Positions 9,052 through 20,545 of a DNA stretch of 64,000 bases are shown in pieces. The DNA comes from Cervus elaphus (taxonomy: Eukaryota; Chordata; Mammalia; Artiodactyla; Cervidae). Location: contig NC_057848.1 in the NCBI RefSeq assembly GCF_910594005.1, forward strand, positions 48,873,616 to 48,937,615, written 5' to 3'. The notes beneath the pieces were generated by a model. That model was not told where the DNA came from. It did no database searches and saw nothing but the letters and a program-made list of their open reading frames with translations. Position numbers and translations under genes: made by a program. Position 1 is the stretch's first letter; each line of letters starts with the position of its first letter.

Positions 9052-10842
9052 TGTTGTTCAGTTGCTCAGTCATGTTTGATTCTTTGCAACCCCATGGACT
9101 GTAGCACGCCAGTCTTGCCTGTCCTTCACCATCTGCTGGATTTTGCTCAAACTCATGTCCCTTGAGTCAGTGATGCCATCCCACCATCTCATCCTCTGTT
9201 GTCCAGTTCTCCTCCTGCCTTCCATCTTTCCCAGCATCGGGGTCTTTTCCAATGCATTGGTTCTCTGCATGAGGTGGCCAAAGTATTGGAGCTTAAGCTT
9301 GAGCATCAGTCCATCCAATGAATATTCAGGACTGATTTCCTTTAAGATTGACTCTTTTGATCTCCTTGCAGACCAAGGGCCTCTCAAAAGTCTTCTCCAA
9401 CACCAAGGTTCAAAAGCATCAATTAAAAAAAAAAGCATCAATTATTCGGTACTCACTTTCATTATAGTCCAACTCTCATGTAGGAGACAGGAAGAATAAA
9501 AGAAAAGCAGGCCCCAGCAAGGGCCACAAAAGGAATTTTTAATTATTGATAAACTGGATGCTATAAGGCATTAGACTCTTGGAACAAGTCCAGAGGGAAT
9601 AGTTCATAATCTTAAAAACAAGATATGATCCTGGGGTTGGAAAACCGACCAACTGTTTCCCAAGTGGCGTCTCAAAGTCACATGTTTTACATATCTGGAG
9701 GAAAATCTATAGATAAGAATATGAGTCTTAGTTACTGATATGTTATTGATTACTGTTTCTTAGTTACTCAGTGGTTAATGATCACTTTGTTCTTTGGCCC
9801 TGACCACATGAGTTATAATTTAACTCCCTGCACATTCTTTCCTTCACAGCTGAAAGTACAATAAAGCTGGCCTGGATTCAGTTTTGGCACCTTCACCTTG
9901 GAGTGGTATTGGTCCCCTGATCCTCACTTTTCACTGAATTCTTGTGTCTTGTTTCTTGTTCTCCCACCACGTCATGCGTTCAGAAACCCTGCTTGTAGAG
10001 CTGGTCTTGACACTGTCACATCCATCCATGACTATTGGAAAAACCATAGCTTTGACTAGGTGGGCTTTTGTCAGCAAAGTAACATCTCTCTGCTTTTTAA
10101 TATGCTGTCTAGGTTGGGCATAGGTTTTCTTCCAAGGAGGAAGCCTCTTTAAATTTCATGGATGCAGTCACCATCTGCAATGATTTTAGAGTCCAATAAA
10201 GTAAAGTCTGAGGCTGTTTTCATTGTTTTCCCATCTATTTGACATGGAGTGATGGGACATGATGCCATGACCTTCGTTTTTTGAATGTTGAGTTTTAAGC
10301 CAGTTTTTTCACTCTCCTCTTTCACTTTCATCAAGAGGCATTTTAGTCCCTTTTTGCTTTCTGCCAAAAGGTTGGTGTCATCTGCATATCTGAGGTTATT
10401 GATATTTCTCCCAGCAATCTTGATTTCAGCTTGTACTTCATCAAGTTTGGCATTTCTCATGATGTACTCTGTGTATAATTTAAATAAGCAGGATGACACT
10501 ATACAGTCTTGATGTAATCCTTTCCCAATTTGGAACCAATCTGTTGTTCCATGTATATTTCTAACTGTTGCATCTTGACCTGCATACAGATTTCTCAGGA
10601 GGAAAGTCAGGTGGTCTGGTATTCCCATCTCTTTAAGAATTTTCCAGTTTGTTGTGACCCACACAGTCAAAAGGCTTTGGCTTAGTCCGTAAAGCAAAAG
10701 TAGATGTTTTTCTGGAACTCTCTTGCTTTTTCTATGATCCAGTGGATGTTAGCAATTTGATGTTGGGTTCCTCTGCCTTTTCTAAATCCAGTTTGAACAT
10801 CTGGAATGTCATGGTTCACATACTGTTGAAGCCAGATGCCAG
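9052..10842 (-). mobile_element. BovB LINE, minus strand, split by a solo LTR and cut at the arm 2 join
   Basis: The 3' tail (9052-9478) and the reverse transcriptase part (10019-10842) are one BovB; its TCCAACTCTCACATCCAT text is split at 9478/10013. The RT frame 10697-10149 has RYADD, the polymerase active-site motif, and an NLYAGQDATVR block. The frame is broken by earlier stops, so the copy is dead. Its 5' end stops abruptly at about 10842 where arm 2 begins. The matching BovB in block Y extends further 5'. Confidence 0.85.
9473..10018. mobile_element. Solo LTR of a class II-like endogenous retrovirus with 6-base target duplication
   Basis: The LTR spans 9479-10012 (534 bases), starting TGTAGGAG and ending CTTGACA. 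CTCTCA (9473-9478) and CTGTCA (10013-10018) flank it, a 6-base duplication with one mismatch; removing LTR and one copy restores the BovB text. AATAAA at 9860-9865 would be the poly(A) signal. No internal genes remain, so it is a recombined solo LTR. Six-base duplications are typical of betaretrovirus-like (class II) elements. Orientation by the AATAAA is plus. A TATA box is not clear. Confidence 0.8.
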
Positions 10843-11894
10843 AAGGTCCCCTCTGTAGAGATCAACATACTCAGATGTTGATGATTAAAATATCAACAAA
10901 TTGTAAAAAGATGTGTGTGTTTTTTGATGCTGGGAAGGGAAGGAAGGGAATGGTCAGGTATGTAAGAAGGGAGGGAGGTGGCGTCCTTTCAGTTTAGGGC
11001 CCAGACCAGGCAGTCCATATTTACTCAGAAACTGGGAATGAGAACTGGGTGAATGAAGCCTGAGCACTGAAGACTGAAGATTTCTGAGCATTGAAGATTT
11101 CTTCCTGAACACTTTATCCCACTGGTGAGGAGGAAAAGATTGGTGTTCTGGGTGTTTTGGAGGTCCCTTCTGGGGAGAGGGGTTATGTAGGGGTGGTGGC
11201 CCTGTTTAATAATCAGGTTCCACTTATGATGTTTAACAATTGAGTTTTTAAGCCTCATCAGTTTCTGTTCCTGTTCTGGCCCACCTTTGGTCAAGCTGAT
11301 AAAAACAGCCATGGAATAAAGGAACATGAAATAGAAGCAGATATACCTGATCTTATACATTGGAATTACTGCCTTGCCTACATTTCCCACAGCCAAAAGA
11401 TCCATTACTCCCAAATATCCTCAAGGGCACGTGGATATTCTGACACAATGAGTAATAAAATTAAGGTTTTGGCCCCTATAATCAGCTTTAAAAATATGAG
11501 ACCCTGTGGGCTTTTCCCCTTAGTTACAATCACACTTTTCACCTCAGTTTTTTTTTTTTTTTTTATTAGTTGGAGGCTAATTACTTCACAACATTTCATT
11601 GGGTTTTGTCATACATTGATATGAATCAGCCATAGGTTTACACGTATTCCCCATCCCGATCCCCCCTCCCACCTCCCTCTCCACCTGATTCCTCTGGGTC
11701 TTCCCAGTGCACCAGACCCGAGCACTTGTCTCAAGCATCCCACCTGGGCTGGTGATCTGTTTCACCATAGATAGTATACATGCTGTTCTTTTGAAACATC
11801 CCACCCTCACCTTCTCCCACAGAGTTCAAAAGTCTGTTCTGTATTTCTGTGTCTCTTTTTCTGTTTTGCATATAGGGTTATCGTTACCATCTTT

Positions 11895-14800
11895 CTAAAT
11901 TCCATATATATGTGTTAGTATGCTGTAATGTTCTTTATCTTTCTGGCTTACTTCACTCTATATAATGGGCTCCAGCTTCATCCATCTCATTAGAACTGAT
12001 TCAAATGAATTCTTTTTAATGGCTGAGTAATATTCCATGGTGTATATGTACCACAGCTTCCTTATCTATTCATCTGCTGATGGGCATCTAGGTTGCTTCC
12101 ATGTCCTGGCTATTACAAACAGTGCTGTGATGAACATTGGGGTGCACGTGTCTCTTTCAGATCTGGTTTCCTCAGTGTGTATGCCCAGAAGTGGGATTGC
12201 TGGGTCATATGGCAGTTCTATTTCCAGTTTTTTAAGAAATCTCCACACTGTTTTCCATAGCAGCTGTACTAGTTTGCATTCCCACCAACAGTGTAAGAGG
12301 GTTCCCTTTTCTCCACACCCTCTCCAGCATTTATTGCTTGTAGACTTTTGGATAGCAGCCATCCTGACTGGTGTGTAATGGTACATCACTGTGGTTTTGA
12401 TTTGCATTTATCTGATAATGAGTGATGTTGAGCATCTTTTCATGTGTTTGTTAGCCATCTGTATGTCTTCTTTGGAGAAATGTCTGTTTAGTTCTTTGGC
12501 CCATTTTTTGATTGGGTCATTTATTTTTCTGGAATTGAGCTGTAGGAGTTGCTTGTATATTTTTGAGATTAATCCTTTGTCTGTTTCTTCATTTGCTATT
12601 ATTTTCTCCCAATCTGAGGGCTGTCTTTTCACCTTACTTATAGTTTCCTTTGTAGTGCAAAAGCTTTTAAGTTTCATTAGGTCCCATTTGTTTAGTTTTG
12701 CTTTTATTTCCAATATTCTGGGAGGTGGGTCATAGAGGATCTTGCTGTGATTTATGTCGGAGAGTGTTTTGCCTATGTTCTCCTCTAGGAGTTTTATAGT
12801 TTCTGGTCTTACATTTAGATCTTTAATCCCTTTTGAGTTTATTTTTGTGTATGGTGTTAGAAAGTGTTCTAGTTTCATTCTTTTACAAGTGGTTGACCAG
12901 TTTTCCCAGCACCACTTGTTAAAGAGGTTGTCTTTTTTCCATTGTATATCCTTGCCTCCTTTGTCAAAGATAAGGTGTCCATAGGTCCGTGGATTTATCT
13001 CTGGGCTTTCTATTCTGTTCCATTGATCTATATTTCTGTCTTTGTGCCAGTACCATACTGTCTTGATGACTGTGGCTTTGTAGTAGAGTCTGAAGTCAGG
13101 CAGGTTGATTCCTCCAGTTCCATTCTTCTTTCTCAAGATTACTTTGGCTATTCGAGGTTTTTTGTATTTCCATACAAATTGTGAAATTCTTTGGTCTAGT
13201 TCTGTGAAAAATACCGTTGGTAGCTTGATAGGGATTGCATTGAATCTATAGATTGCTTTGGGTAGTATAGCCATTTTGACAATATTGATTCTTCCAATTC
13301 ATGAACACGGTATGTTTCTCCATCTGTTTGTGTCCTCTTTGATTTCTTTCATCAGTGTTTTATAGTTTTCTATGTATAGGTCTTTTGTTTCTTTAGGTAG
13401 ATATACTCCTAAGTATTTTATTCTTTTTGTTGCAATGGTGAATGGTATTGTTTCCTTAGTTTCTCTTTCTGTTTTTTCATTGTTAGTATATAGGAATGCA
13501 AGGGATTTCTGTGTGTTAATTTTATATCCTGCAACTTTACTATATTCATTGATTAGCTCTAGTAATTTTCTGGTAGAGTCTTTAGGGTTTTCTATGTAGA
13601 GGATCATGCCATCTGCAAACAGTGAGAGTTTTACTTCTTCTTTTCCTATCTGGATTCCTTTTACTTCTTTTTCTGCTCTGATTGCTGTGGCCAAAACTTC
13701 CAAAACTACATTGAATAGTAGTGGTGAGAGTGGGCATCCTTGTCTTGTTCCTGATTTCAGGGGAAATGCTTTCAATTTTTCACCATTGAGGGTGATGCTT
13801 GCTGTGGGTTTGTCATATATAGCTTTTATTATGTTGAGGTATGTTCCTTCTATTCCTGTTTTCTGGAGAGTTTTAATCATAAATGAGTGTTGAATTTTGT
13901 CAAAGGCTTTCTCTGCATCTATTGAGATAATCATATGGTTTTTATCTTTCAATTTGTTAATGTGGTGTATTACGTTGATTGATTTGTGGATATTAAAGAA
14001 TCCTTGCATTCCTGGGATAAAGCCCACTTGGTCGTGGTGTATGATTTTTTTAATATGTTGTTGGATTCTGTTTGCTAGAATTTTGTTAAGGATTTTTGCA
14101 TCTATGTTCATCAGTGATACTGGCCTGTAGTTTTCTTTTCTTGTGGCATCTTTGTCTGGTTTTGGAATTAGGGTGATGGTGGCCTCATAGAATGAGTTTG
14201 GAAGCTTACCTTCATCTGCAATTTTCTGGAAGAGTTTGAGTAAGATAGGTGTTAGCTCTTCTCTAAATTTTTGGTAGAATTCAGCTGTGAAGCCATCTGG
14301 TCCTGGGCTTTTGTTTGCTGGAAGATTTCTGATTACAGTTTCGACTTCCTTGCTTGTGATGGGTCTGTTAAGATCTTCTATTTCCTCCTGGTTCAGTTTT
14401 GGAAAGTTATACTTTTCTAAGAATTTGTCCATTTCATCCAAGTTGTCCATTTTATTGGCATAGAGCTGCTGGTAGTAGTCTCTTATGATCCTTTGTATTT
14501 CAGTGTTGTCTGTTGTGATCTCTCCATTTTCATTTCTAATTTTGTTAATTGGGTTCTTCTCTCTTAGTTTCTTAATGAGTCTTGCTAATGGTTTGTCAAT
14601 TTTGTTTATTTTTTCAAAAAACCAGCTTTTAGCTTTGATGATTTTTGCTATGGTCTCTTTAGTTTCTATTGCATTTATTTCTGCCCTAATTTTTAAGATT
14701 TCTTTCCTTCTGCTAACCCTGGGGTTCTTCATTTCTTCCTTCTCTAGTTGCTTTAGGTGTAGAGTTAGGTTATTTATTTGGTTTTTTTCTTGTTTCTTGA

Positions 14801-15702
14801 TGTAAGCCTGTAATGCCATGAACCTTCCCCTTAGCACTGCTTTTACAGTGTCCCATAGGTTTTGGGTTGTTGTGTTTTCATTTTCATTCATTTCTATACA
14901 TATTTTGATTTCTTCTATGATTTGTTGGTTATTCAGAATTGTGTTATTTAGCCTCCATATGTTTGAATTTTTAACAATTTTTTTTCCTGTAATTGAGATC
15001 TAATCTTACTGCACTGTGGTCAGAAAAGATGACTGGAATGATTTCAATTTTTTTGAATTTTCCAAGACCAGATTTATGGCCCAGGATGTGATCTATTCTG
15101 GAGAAGGTTCTGTGTGCACTTGAGAAAAAGGTGAAGTTGATTGTTTTGGGGTGAAATGTCCTATAGATATCAATTAGGTCTAGCTGGTCCATTGTGTCAT
15201 TTAAGGTTTGTGTTTCCTTGTTAATTTTCTGTTTAGTTGATCTATCCATAGTTGTGAGTGGGGTATTAAAGTCTCCCACTATTATTGTGTTACTATGAAT
15301 TTCCTCTTTCATACTCGTTAGTGTTTGCCGTACATATTGCGGTGTTCCTATGTTGGGTGCATATATATTTATAATTGTTATATCTTCTTCTTGGATTGAT
15401 CCTTTGATCATTGTGTAGTGTCCTTCTTTGTCTCTTTTCACATCCTTTATTTGAAAATCTATTTTATCTGATATGAGTATTGCCACTCCTGCTTTCTTTT
15501 CGTCTGCGTTTGCGTGAAATATTTTTTTCCAGCCCTTCACTTTTAGTCTGTATGTGTCTCTTGTTTTGAGGTGGGTCTCTTGTAGACAGCATATATAGGG
15601 GTCTTGTTTTTGTATCCATTCAGCCAATCTTTGTCTTTTGGTTGGGGCATTCAACCCATTTACATTTAGGGTAATTATTGATAGGTGTGGTCCCGTTGCC
15701 AT
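11895..15702 (-). pseudogene. L1 ORF2 (endonuclease-reverse transcriptase), broken
   Basis: The start is MATGPHLSIITLNVNGLNAP at 15702. The endonuclease part (15702-14971) keeps NVNGLN, LQETH, GDFNTPL and SDHSAV. A shift in an A-rich run near 14971-14985 breaks the frame. The reverse transcriptase (to 13299) has GPDGFTAEFY, SIDAEKAFDKI and GCPLSP blocks. At its active site, FADD has become FADG through a GAC-to-GGC change (codon at 13608-13610), while the L1 at 31764-33983 keeps FADD. In-frame stops at 13299-13301, 12408-12410 and about 12063-12065 follow; each fits a single base change. The last codons (THIYGI) end at 11895-11897. Loss of the catalytic aspartate alone would abolish activity. 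Confidence 0.85.
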
Positions 15703-15774
15703 TTACTTTGTTGTTTTGGGTTCACGTTTATACAACCTTTCTGCATTTCCTGTCTAGAGAAGATCCTTTAGCAT

Positions 15775-16683
15775 TTATTGAAGAGCCGGTTTTGTGGTGC
15801 TGAATTCTCTCAGCTTTTGCTTATCTGTAAAGCTTTTGAATTCTCCTTCATATCTGAATGAGATCCTTGCTGGATACAGTAATCTAGGTTGTAGGTTATT
15901 CTCTTTCATTACTTTCAGTACGTCCTGCCATTCCTTTCTGGCCTGGAGGGTTTCTATTGAAAGATCAGCTGTTATCCTTATGGGAATCCCTTTGTGTGTT
16001 ATTTGTTGTTTCTCCCTTGCTGCTTTTAATATTTGTTCTTTGTGTTTGATCTTTGTTAATTTGATTAATATGTGTCTTGGTGTATTTTGCCTTGGGTTTA
16101 TCCTGTTTGGGACTCTCTGGGTTTCTTCGATCTGGGTGGCTATTTCCTTCCCAATTTTAGAGAAGTTTTCAGCTATTATCTCCTCGAGTATTTTCTCATG
16201 GCCTTTCTTTTTGTCTTCTTCTTCTTCTGGGACTCCTATGATTCAAATGTTGGGGCGTTTCACATTGTCTCAGAGGTCCCTGAGGTTGTCCTCATTTCTT
16301 TTGATCCTTTTTTCTTTTTTCCTCTTTGCTTCATTTATTTCCACCATTTTATCTTCTACCTCACTTATCCTATCTTCTGCCTCCATTATTCTACTCTTGG
16401 TTCCCTCCAAAGTGTTTTTGATCTCATTCATTGCATTATTCATTTTTAATTGACTCTTTTTTATTTCTTCTAGGTCTTTATTAAACATTTCTTGCATCTT
16501 TTCAATCTTTGTCTCCAGGCTATTTATCTGTAACTCCATTTTGTTTTCAAGATTTTGGATCATTTTTATTATCATTATTCTAAATTCTTTTTCAGGTAGA
16601 TTCCCTATCTCCTCCTCTTTTGTTTGACTTGGTGGGCATTTTTCATGTTCCTTTACCTGCTGGGTATTTCTTTGCCTTTTCAT
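15775..16683 (-). pseudogene. L1 ORF1 (RNA-binding chaperone), two stops
   Basis: The start MKRQRNTQQVKEHEK at 16683 leads into GNLPEKEFRIMIIKMIQ and a long heptad-like coiled coil (about residues 45-125), typical of L1 ORF1p. A TGA at 16270-16272 stands where related copies have tryptophan (DLWDNVKRPN), and a second TGA at 16243-16245 follows NI. The RNA-binding C-terminal half (for example GIPIRITADLS, LQARKEWQDV) continues in frame to the TAA at 15775-15777. The full frame would be about 302 codons. Confidence 0.8.
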
Positions 16684-19235
16684 CTTGTTTAGATTGCTGT
16701 GTCTGGAGTGGGCTTTCTGTATTCTGGAGGTCTGTGGTTCCTTTTTATTGTGGAGGATTTACCCAGTGGGTGGGGTTAGACAATTGGCTTGTCAAGGTTT
16801 CCTGGTTAGGGAAGCTTGCGTCGGTGTTCTGGTGTGTGGAACTTGATTTCTTCTCTTTGGAGAGCAAAGGAGTGCCCAGTAATGAGTTTTGAGATGGGTC
16901 TATGTGTTAGGTGTGACCTTGAGCAGCCTGTATGTTGACGTTCAGGGCTATGTTCCTGCGTTGCTGGAGAATTTGCATGGTATGTCTTGCTCTAAAACTT
17001 ATTGGCTCTTGGGTGGTGGTTGGTTTCAGTGTAGGTATGGAGGCTTTTGGACGGTCACTTATTACTTAAAGTTCCATGTAGTCAGGAGTTTTCTGGTGTT
17101 CTCAGGTTTTGGGCTTAAGTCTCCTGCCTCTGGATTTCAGTTTTATTCTTCCTGTAGTCTCAGGACTTCTCCAACTATACAGCACTGATAATAAAACTTT
17201 TACAATCTAAATGAAAGCAGGGTCTTCAGAGATTAATATCCATTATAGGAGACCAGTTTAGAGAGGGTGTGGTTATCCACACCCCTACTGCACATAACAA
17301 CTAACTTAACAGTCAAATTTTACTTGATCTTAAACCTGGAAAACAAGAACAGTGCCTCAGTGTGAACATGTACCCTTGGTGTCATGTCCCCACTCACTAA
17401 GGCTCTGGGTATTTTATTGAAAACACTGCTTCCACTAAATAACTGGTAAATATTTTGTAGTCATAGCAAATCATTTGGCTGTCATGTTCTTTCCAGTGCC
17501 TATTTCAACAACCTCTCAACTATACTTAACCTTCACCTTAAAAGGGACCCAATACACCTTCACCTGTCTATTCAGTGGGCCCAGTATCCAAACCTGCCAT
17601 CTCACATAGTCTTTGCAGGCAATATTTTCACCAGCTCTACCTTTTTTCTAGGTACACAATTATGACCTCACAGTGATGACATCCTGCTTTGAAGCAATTC
17701 CTATGACACACATAGTACATGGTCCAACTTTAGTTAATTTCCTGAAAATTCTTTGGTAAGTGGAGGACTGTTCCAATCTTTAGAGTGTCGAGAAACAGCT
17801 TTTAGTCTTCTCAGTACCCATACTGCTAAAGAAGACCAACAGGGTTTAGACATTTTTATATTCTGGAGGCAACATTTCCTCATATATACATTTTTTTGCT
17901 TGGTAGGCTCCTAATTGGCTCACCTTGAATAATACTCCCTGTGTCAAAAGACTCTAGAATCTGCCTAAATTGCCATAGAACAGGCACTCCTATTAGGCCC
18001 CCCTGAGACTTCTTCAGTGTGCAAGCTTTAGAAACCTTCTCTCATGTATCTTAGAGTCCCTGTCCCATCAATGATGGCCCTTAGTTTCATGGGCTTCTAA
18101 TACAAGGAACTGCACACCTTGGCCCAGTGCTGTATGCCCTTAGTGTAGCAACTGTGGGTACACGCTGGACTTGCCTGGAAATATAGACCATCTCAGGTCT
18201 TGAACCTATGACCCTCCATATCCAGCTGCCCATTGGCCTTTGATTACAGAGTTAGCAAGCTCAGCGTAGCTAGTGAGGCCTCCTTGCTACAGGATGGAGT
18301 TGAACCTGGGCCCTCTGCATACCTTGTCTTCAGGAGAGGGTACCTTCCCCTGTGCTCAGCCCCCTGTCAGATGCCACACTGCTACAAGAGTTCATCTCTT
18401 AGACGCCTTGGACACCAGTGGATCCCCTCAGGATCAACACAGTAAAAACCAAAGGGAGTTCATTCACTGAACCAATGTTTTCATCACTATCACAGTTGAT
18501 GGAGCTTGCTTGAGAGTTGCCAGTTTTCATCTCTTCATCAGAATATTCCTGATAAAGGACTGACTCGAAGGTCAGATCAAATGTTCAAACTTTAAGCAGT
18601 TACTTTAGCAGAGAATGTATTGGCCAAGAATTGGCTTCATCTTCACACCTTTATAGATATTTGGGCCACTGCCAGTGGGTTGACTGTCTCTTCTGGCCAA
18701 TTCAAACAATTTCTATCCAAGGTTGTCTCATTTAGGGTAATGAACTCACAGAATCTCTTTCCTCCAGAGAGATTATGCCCAAAATATAAATCAAGATGAC
18801 ACATTTTCTGCACATATTAAAGCCAAAATACAATGTCTCACCATGGCACTCCTTATCCTCTTTGCAGTTCTACACACTGAGAGAACCCAGACACTCATTT
18901 TGCTTTTGAGAGTACACAACACTATTTCCTGAACCAGATATTCAGTGGAACACTCACCTCCTTTTCTTGCCTCATGCTGAAGTTGCCATAACGGCTTCCA
19001 TAAACAAGTCCAAATTAAATTAACCATGCAATGTTTTAGTTAACAAACAAATATAATGGGTAAATTGTAAAAGAGAGTAATCTTAATTTTATTCAGTTTT
19101 ATTGACTTATAATGGACAAATAAAATTGCATATGTTTAAGGTATAGAACTTGATGTTTTGAGTATATCTATTACTATAACTACATTTATAACATGAAAGA
19201 ATCACAATCATCTAATTATCCATCACCTCACAGTT

Positions 19236-19400
19236 GCTATTTTTTCTCCTTTTTTTTTCTTGGCCTCACTCTATTTTTGATGCATAATTCATTATGTGAG
19301 GAATAATCATTTTCATATTTTCCTGGTGTATGTGTGGCATCATTAGTCTTGACATTGAGATGACATTTGTGGTGTTGGGTGTACATTCCACTTGTATGAG
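19236..19400 (-). repeat. Diverged third copy of part of block X/Y
   Basis: The order AATTCATTATGTGAG..., TTTTCATATTTTCCTGGTGTATGTGTGGCATCATTAG matches 25140-25205 loosely, in the same orientation as block Y. Similarity is well below that between X and Y. It shows the X/Y block belongs to a dispersed family. Confidence 0.45.
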
Positions 19401-19765
19401 ATAACATTAAGCTTACGTATTTCACAAAAGCATGTGTGTGTGTGCATGTATACTTATATATACATTTGAGTATGACATTTTAAGATAGATACCAGTATTT
19501 CAGTAAACAAATGTCTTGAGTGCCTAGTATGTACCAGATATTGTTCTTTGTTCTGGACTTATAGTGAAGGACATAAAGTTTAATAGTTCCTGTCATCAAG
19601 TTATTTCTCTTTTTATGGCGAAAGGGTGGTTCATGGTATTGGTGTGGGGCAGAGGAGAGCTGCTTTGGCTAAAGGGTGTGGGGAAACCTTCTCTGAGGAG
19701 TTGATATCTGAATCAAGATTTGAAGAATGAGATACAGTCAGTTGTGTGAAGATTTTGAAGAAGAG

Positions 19766-20002
19766 CATTTTAGGTTGAAGGCTTCCTTGGTAGCTCAGAC
19801 AGTAAAGCGTCTGCCTATAATGCAGGAGACCTGGGTTCAGTCTCTGGGTCAGGAAGATCCCCTGGAGAAGGAAATGGCAACCCACTCCAGTATTCTTGCC
19901 TAGAAAATCCCATGGACTGAGGATCCTGGTAGGCTACAGTCCACGGGGTTGCAAAGAGTCGGACACGACTGAGCGACTTCACTTCACTTCATTTTAGGTT
20001 GA
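19766..20002 (+). mobile_element. Complete BOV-A2/Bov-tA type SINE with 13-base target duplication
   Basis: CATTTTAGGTTGA at 19766-19778 recurs at 19990-20002. Between them GGCTTCCTTGGTAGCTCAG leads into the conserved SINE body, ending GAGCGACTTCACTTCACTTC. The exact duplication marks a recent insertion. Confidence 0.95.
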
Positions 20003-20369
20003 GGAGCAAGCAGTCATGTCATGAGACGAGAACAAGAACATTGTGTTGAGGAACTGGAAAGGGTTGAGTGTAACTGGAGTACAGTCAGAGAGGGGCAGAG
20101 TAGAGGTAAAAGACTGAGGCTGGAGAGGCAGAGATGAGGTCTTCTAGGGACTTGAGGGGTAAGAACCTGAATTTTTTCTTATGTCCAATGGAGAGCTGCT
20201 ACATGGTTTGAAAGAGGAAAGTGATGTAGTCTGATTTCTGTTTTAGAAATTTCATTGAATGTTGTTAACAGTGTAGGATCAGAGCAGTGTCAGGCTCTTG
20301 GCACTACTCAGGTATGATATGATGATGACTTACAGTAGGGTTGTAACAGAGGGAATGTTAACTCTATCC

Positions 20370-20545
20370 AGTTGAGCAGTTTGGACTACAGGATTTGAAG
20401 TCCAATCTCAATTTATAGCTTCACCACCTAAAAGCTATTTGACCTTGAGTAAGTTTCTTAACTTCTATAACACTTGGTTTTCTCATGTTTAAAATGGGAA
20501 TGATGATAGCATGTATCTATATCTTAGAGTCTTCTAGGATTGAAT
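20370..20545 (+). mobile_element. MIR SINE remnant (arm 2 copy)
   Basis: This is the arm 2 partner of the MIR at 2210-2405, in reverse. The AGCTATTTGACCTTGAGTAAG core with ACTTCTATAACACTTGG is visible. Confidence 0.65.

Larger units (their letters stand above)
11548..17193 (-). mobile_element. Nearly full-length bovine-type L1, minus strand, inactive
   Basis: A 17-base poly(T) at 11548-11564 is the tail; a 3' UTR, ORF2, ORF1 and a 5' UTR (about 16684-17193) follow in reverse. It sits inside arm 2: the arm 1 text TTTAGATTATATC...ACTGAGGTAAAAAG at about 4752-4790 is the empty site. No clean target duplication could be read. ORF1 and ORF2 are listed separately. Confidence 0.9.
19130..20310. other. 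Segment present in arm 2 only
   Basis: The flanks 19085-19130 and 20310-20390 match arm 1 at about 2833-2880 and 2380-2445, but the 1.2 kb between them has no counterpart there. It contains a weak relative of block X (19236-19400), a complete SINE (19779-19989) and otherwise unassigned AT-rich sequence. Confidence 0.7.

Noticed and set aside
13372..16453. Several hydrophobic plus-strand frames that resemble membrane proteins
   Set aside because: They are reverse-strand shadows of the L1 ORF1 and ORF2.
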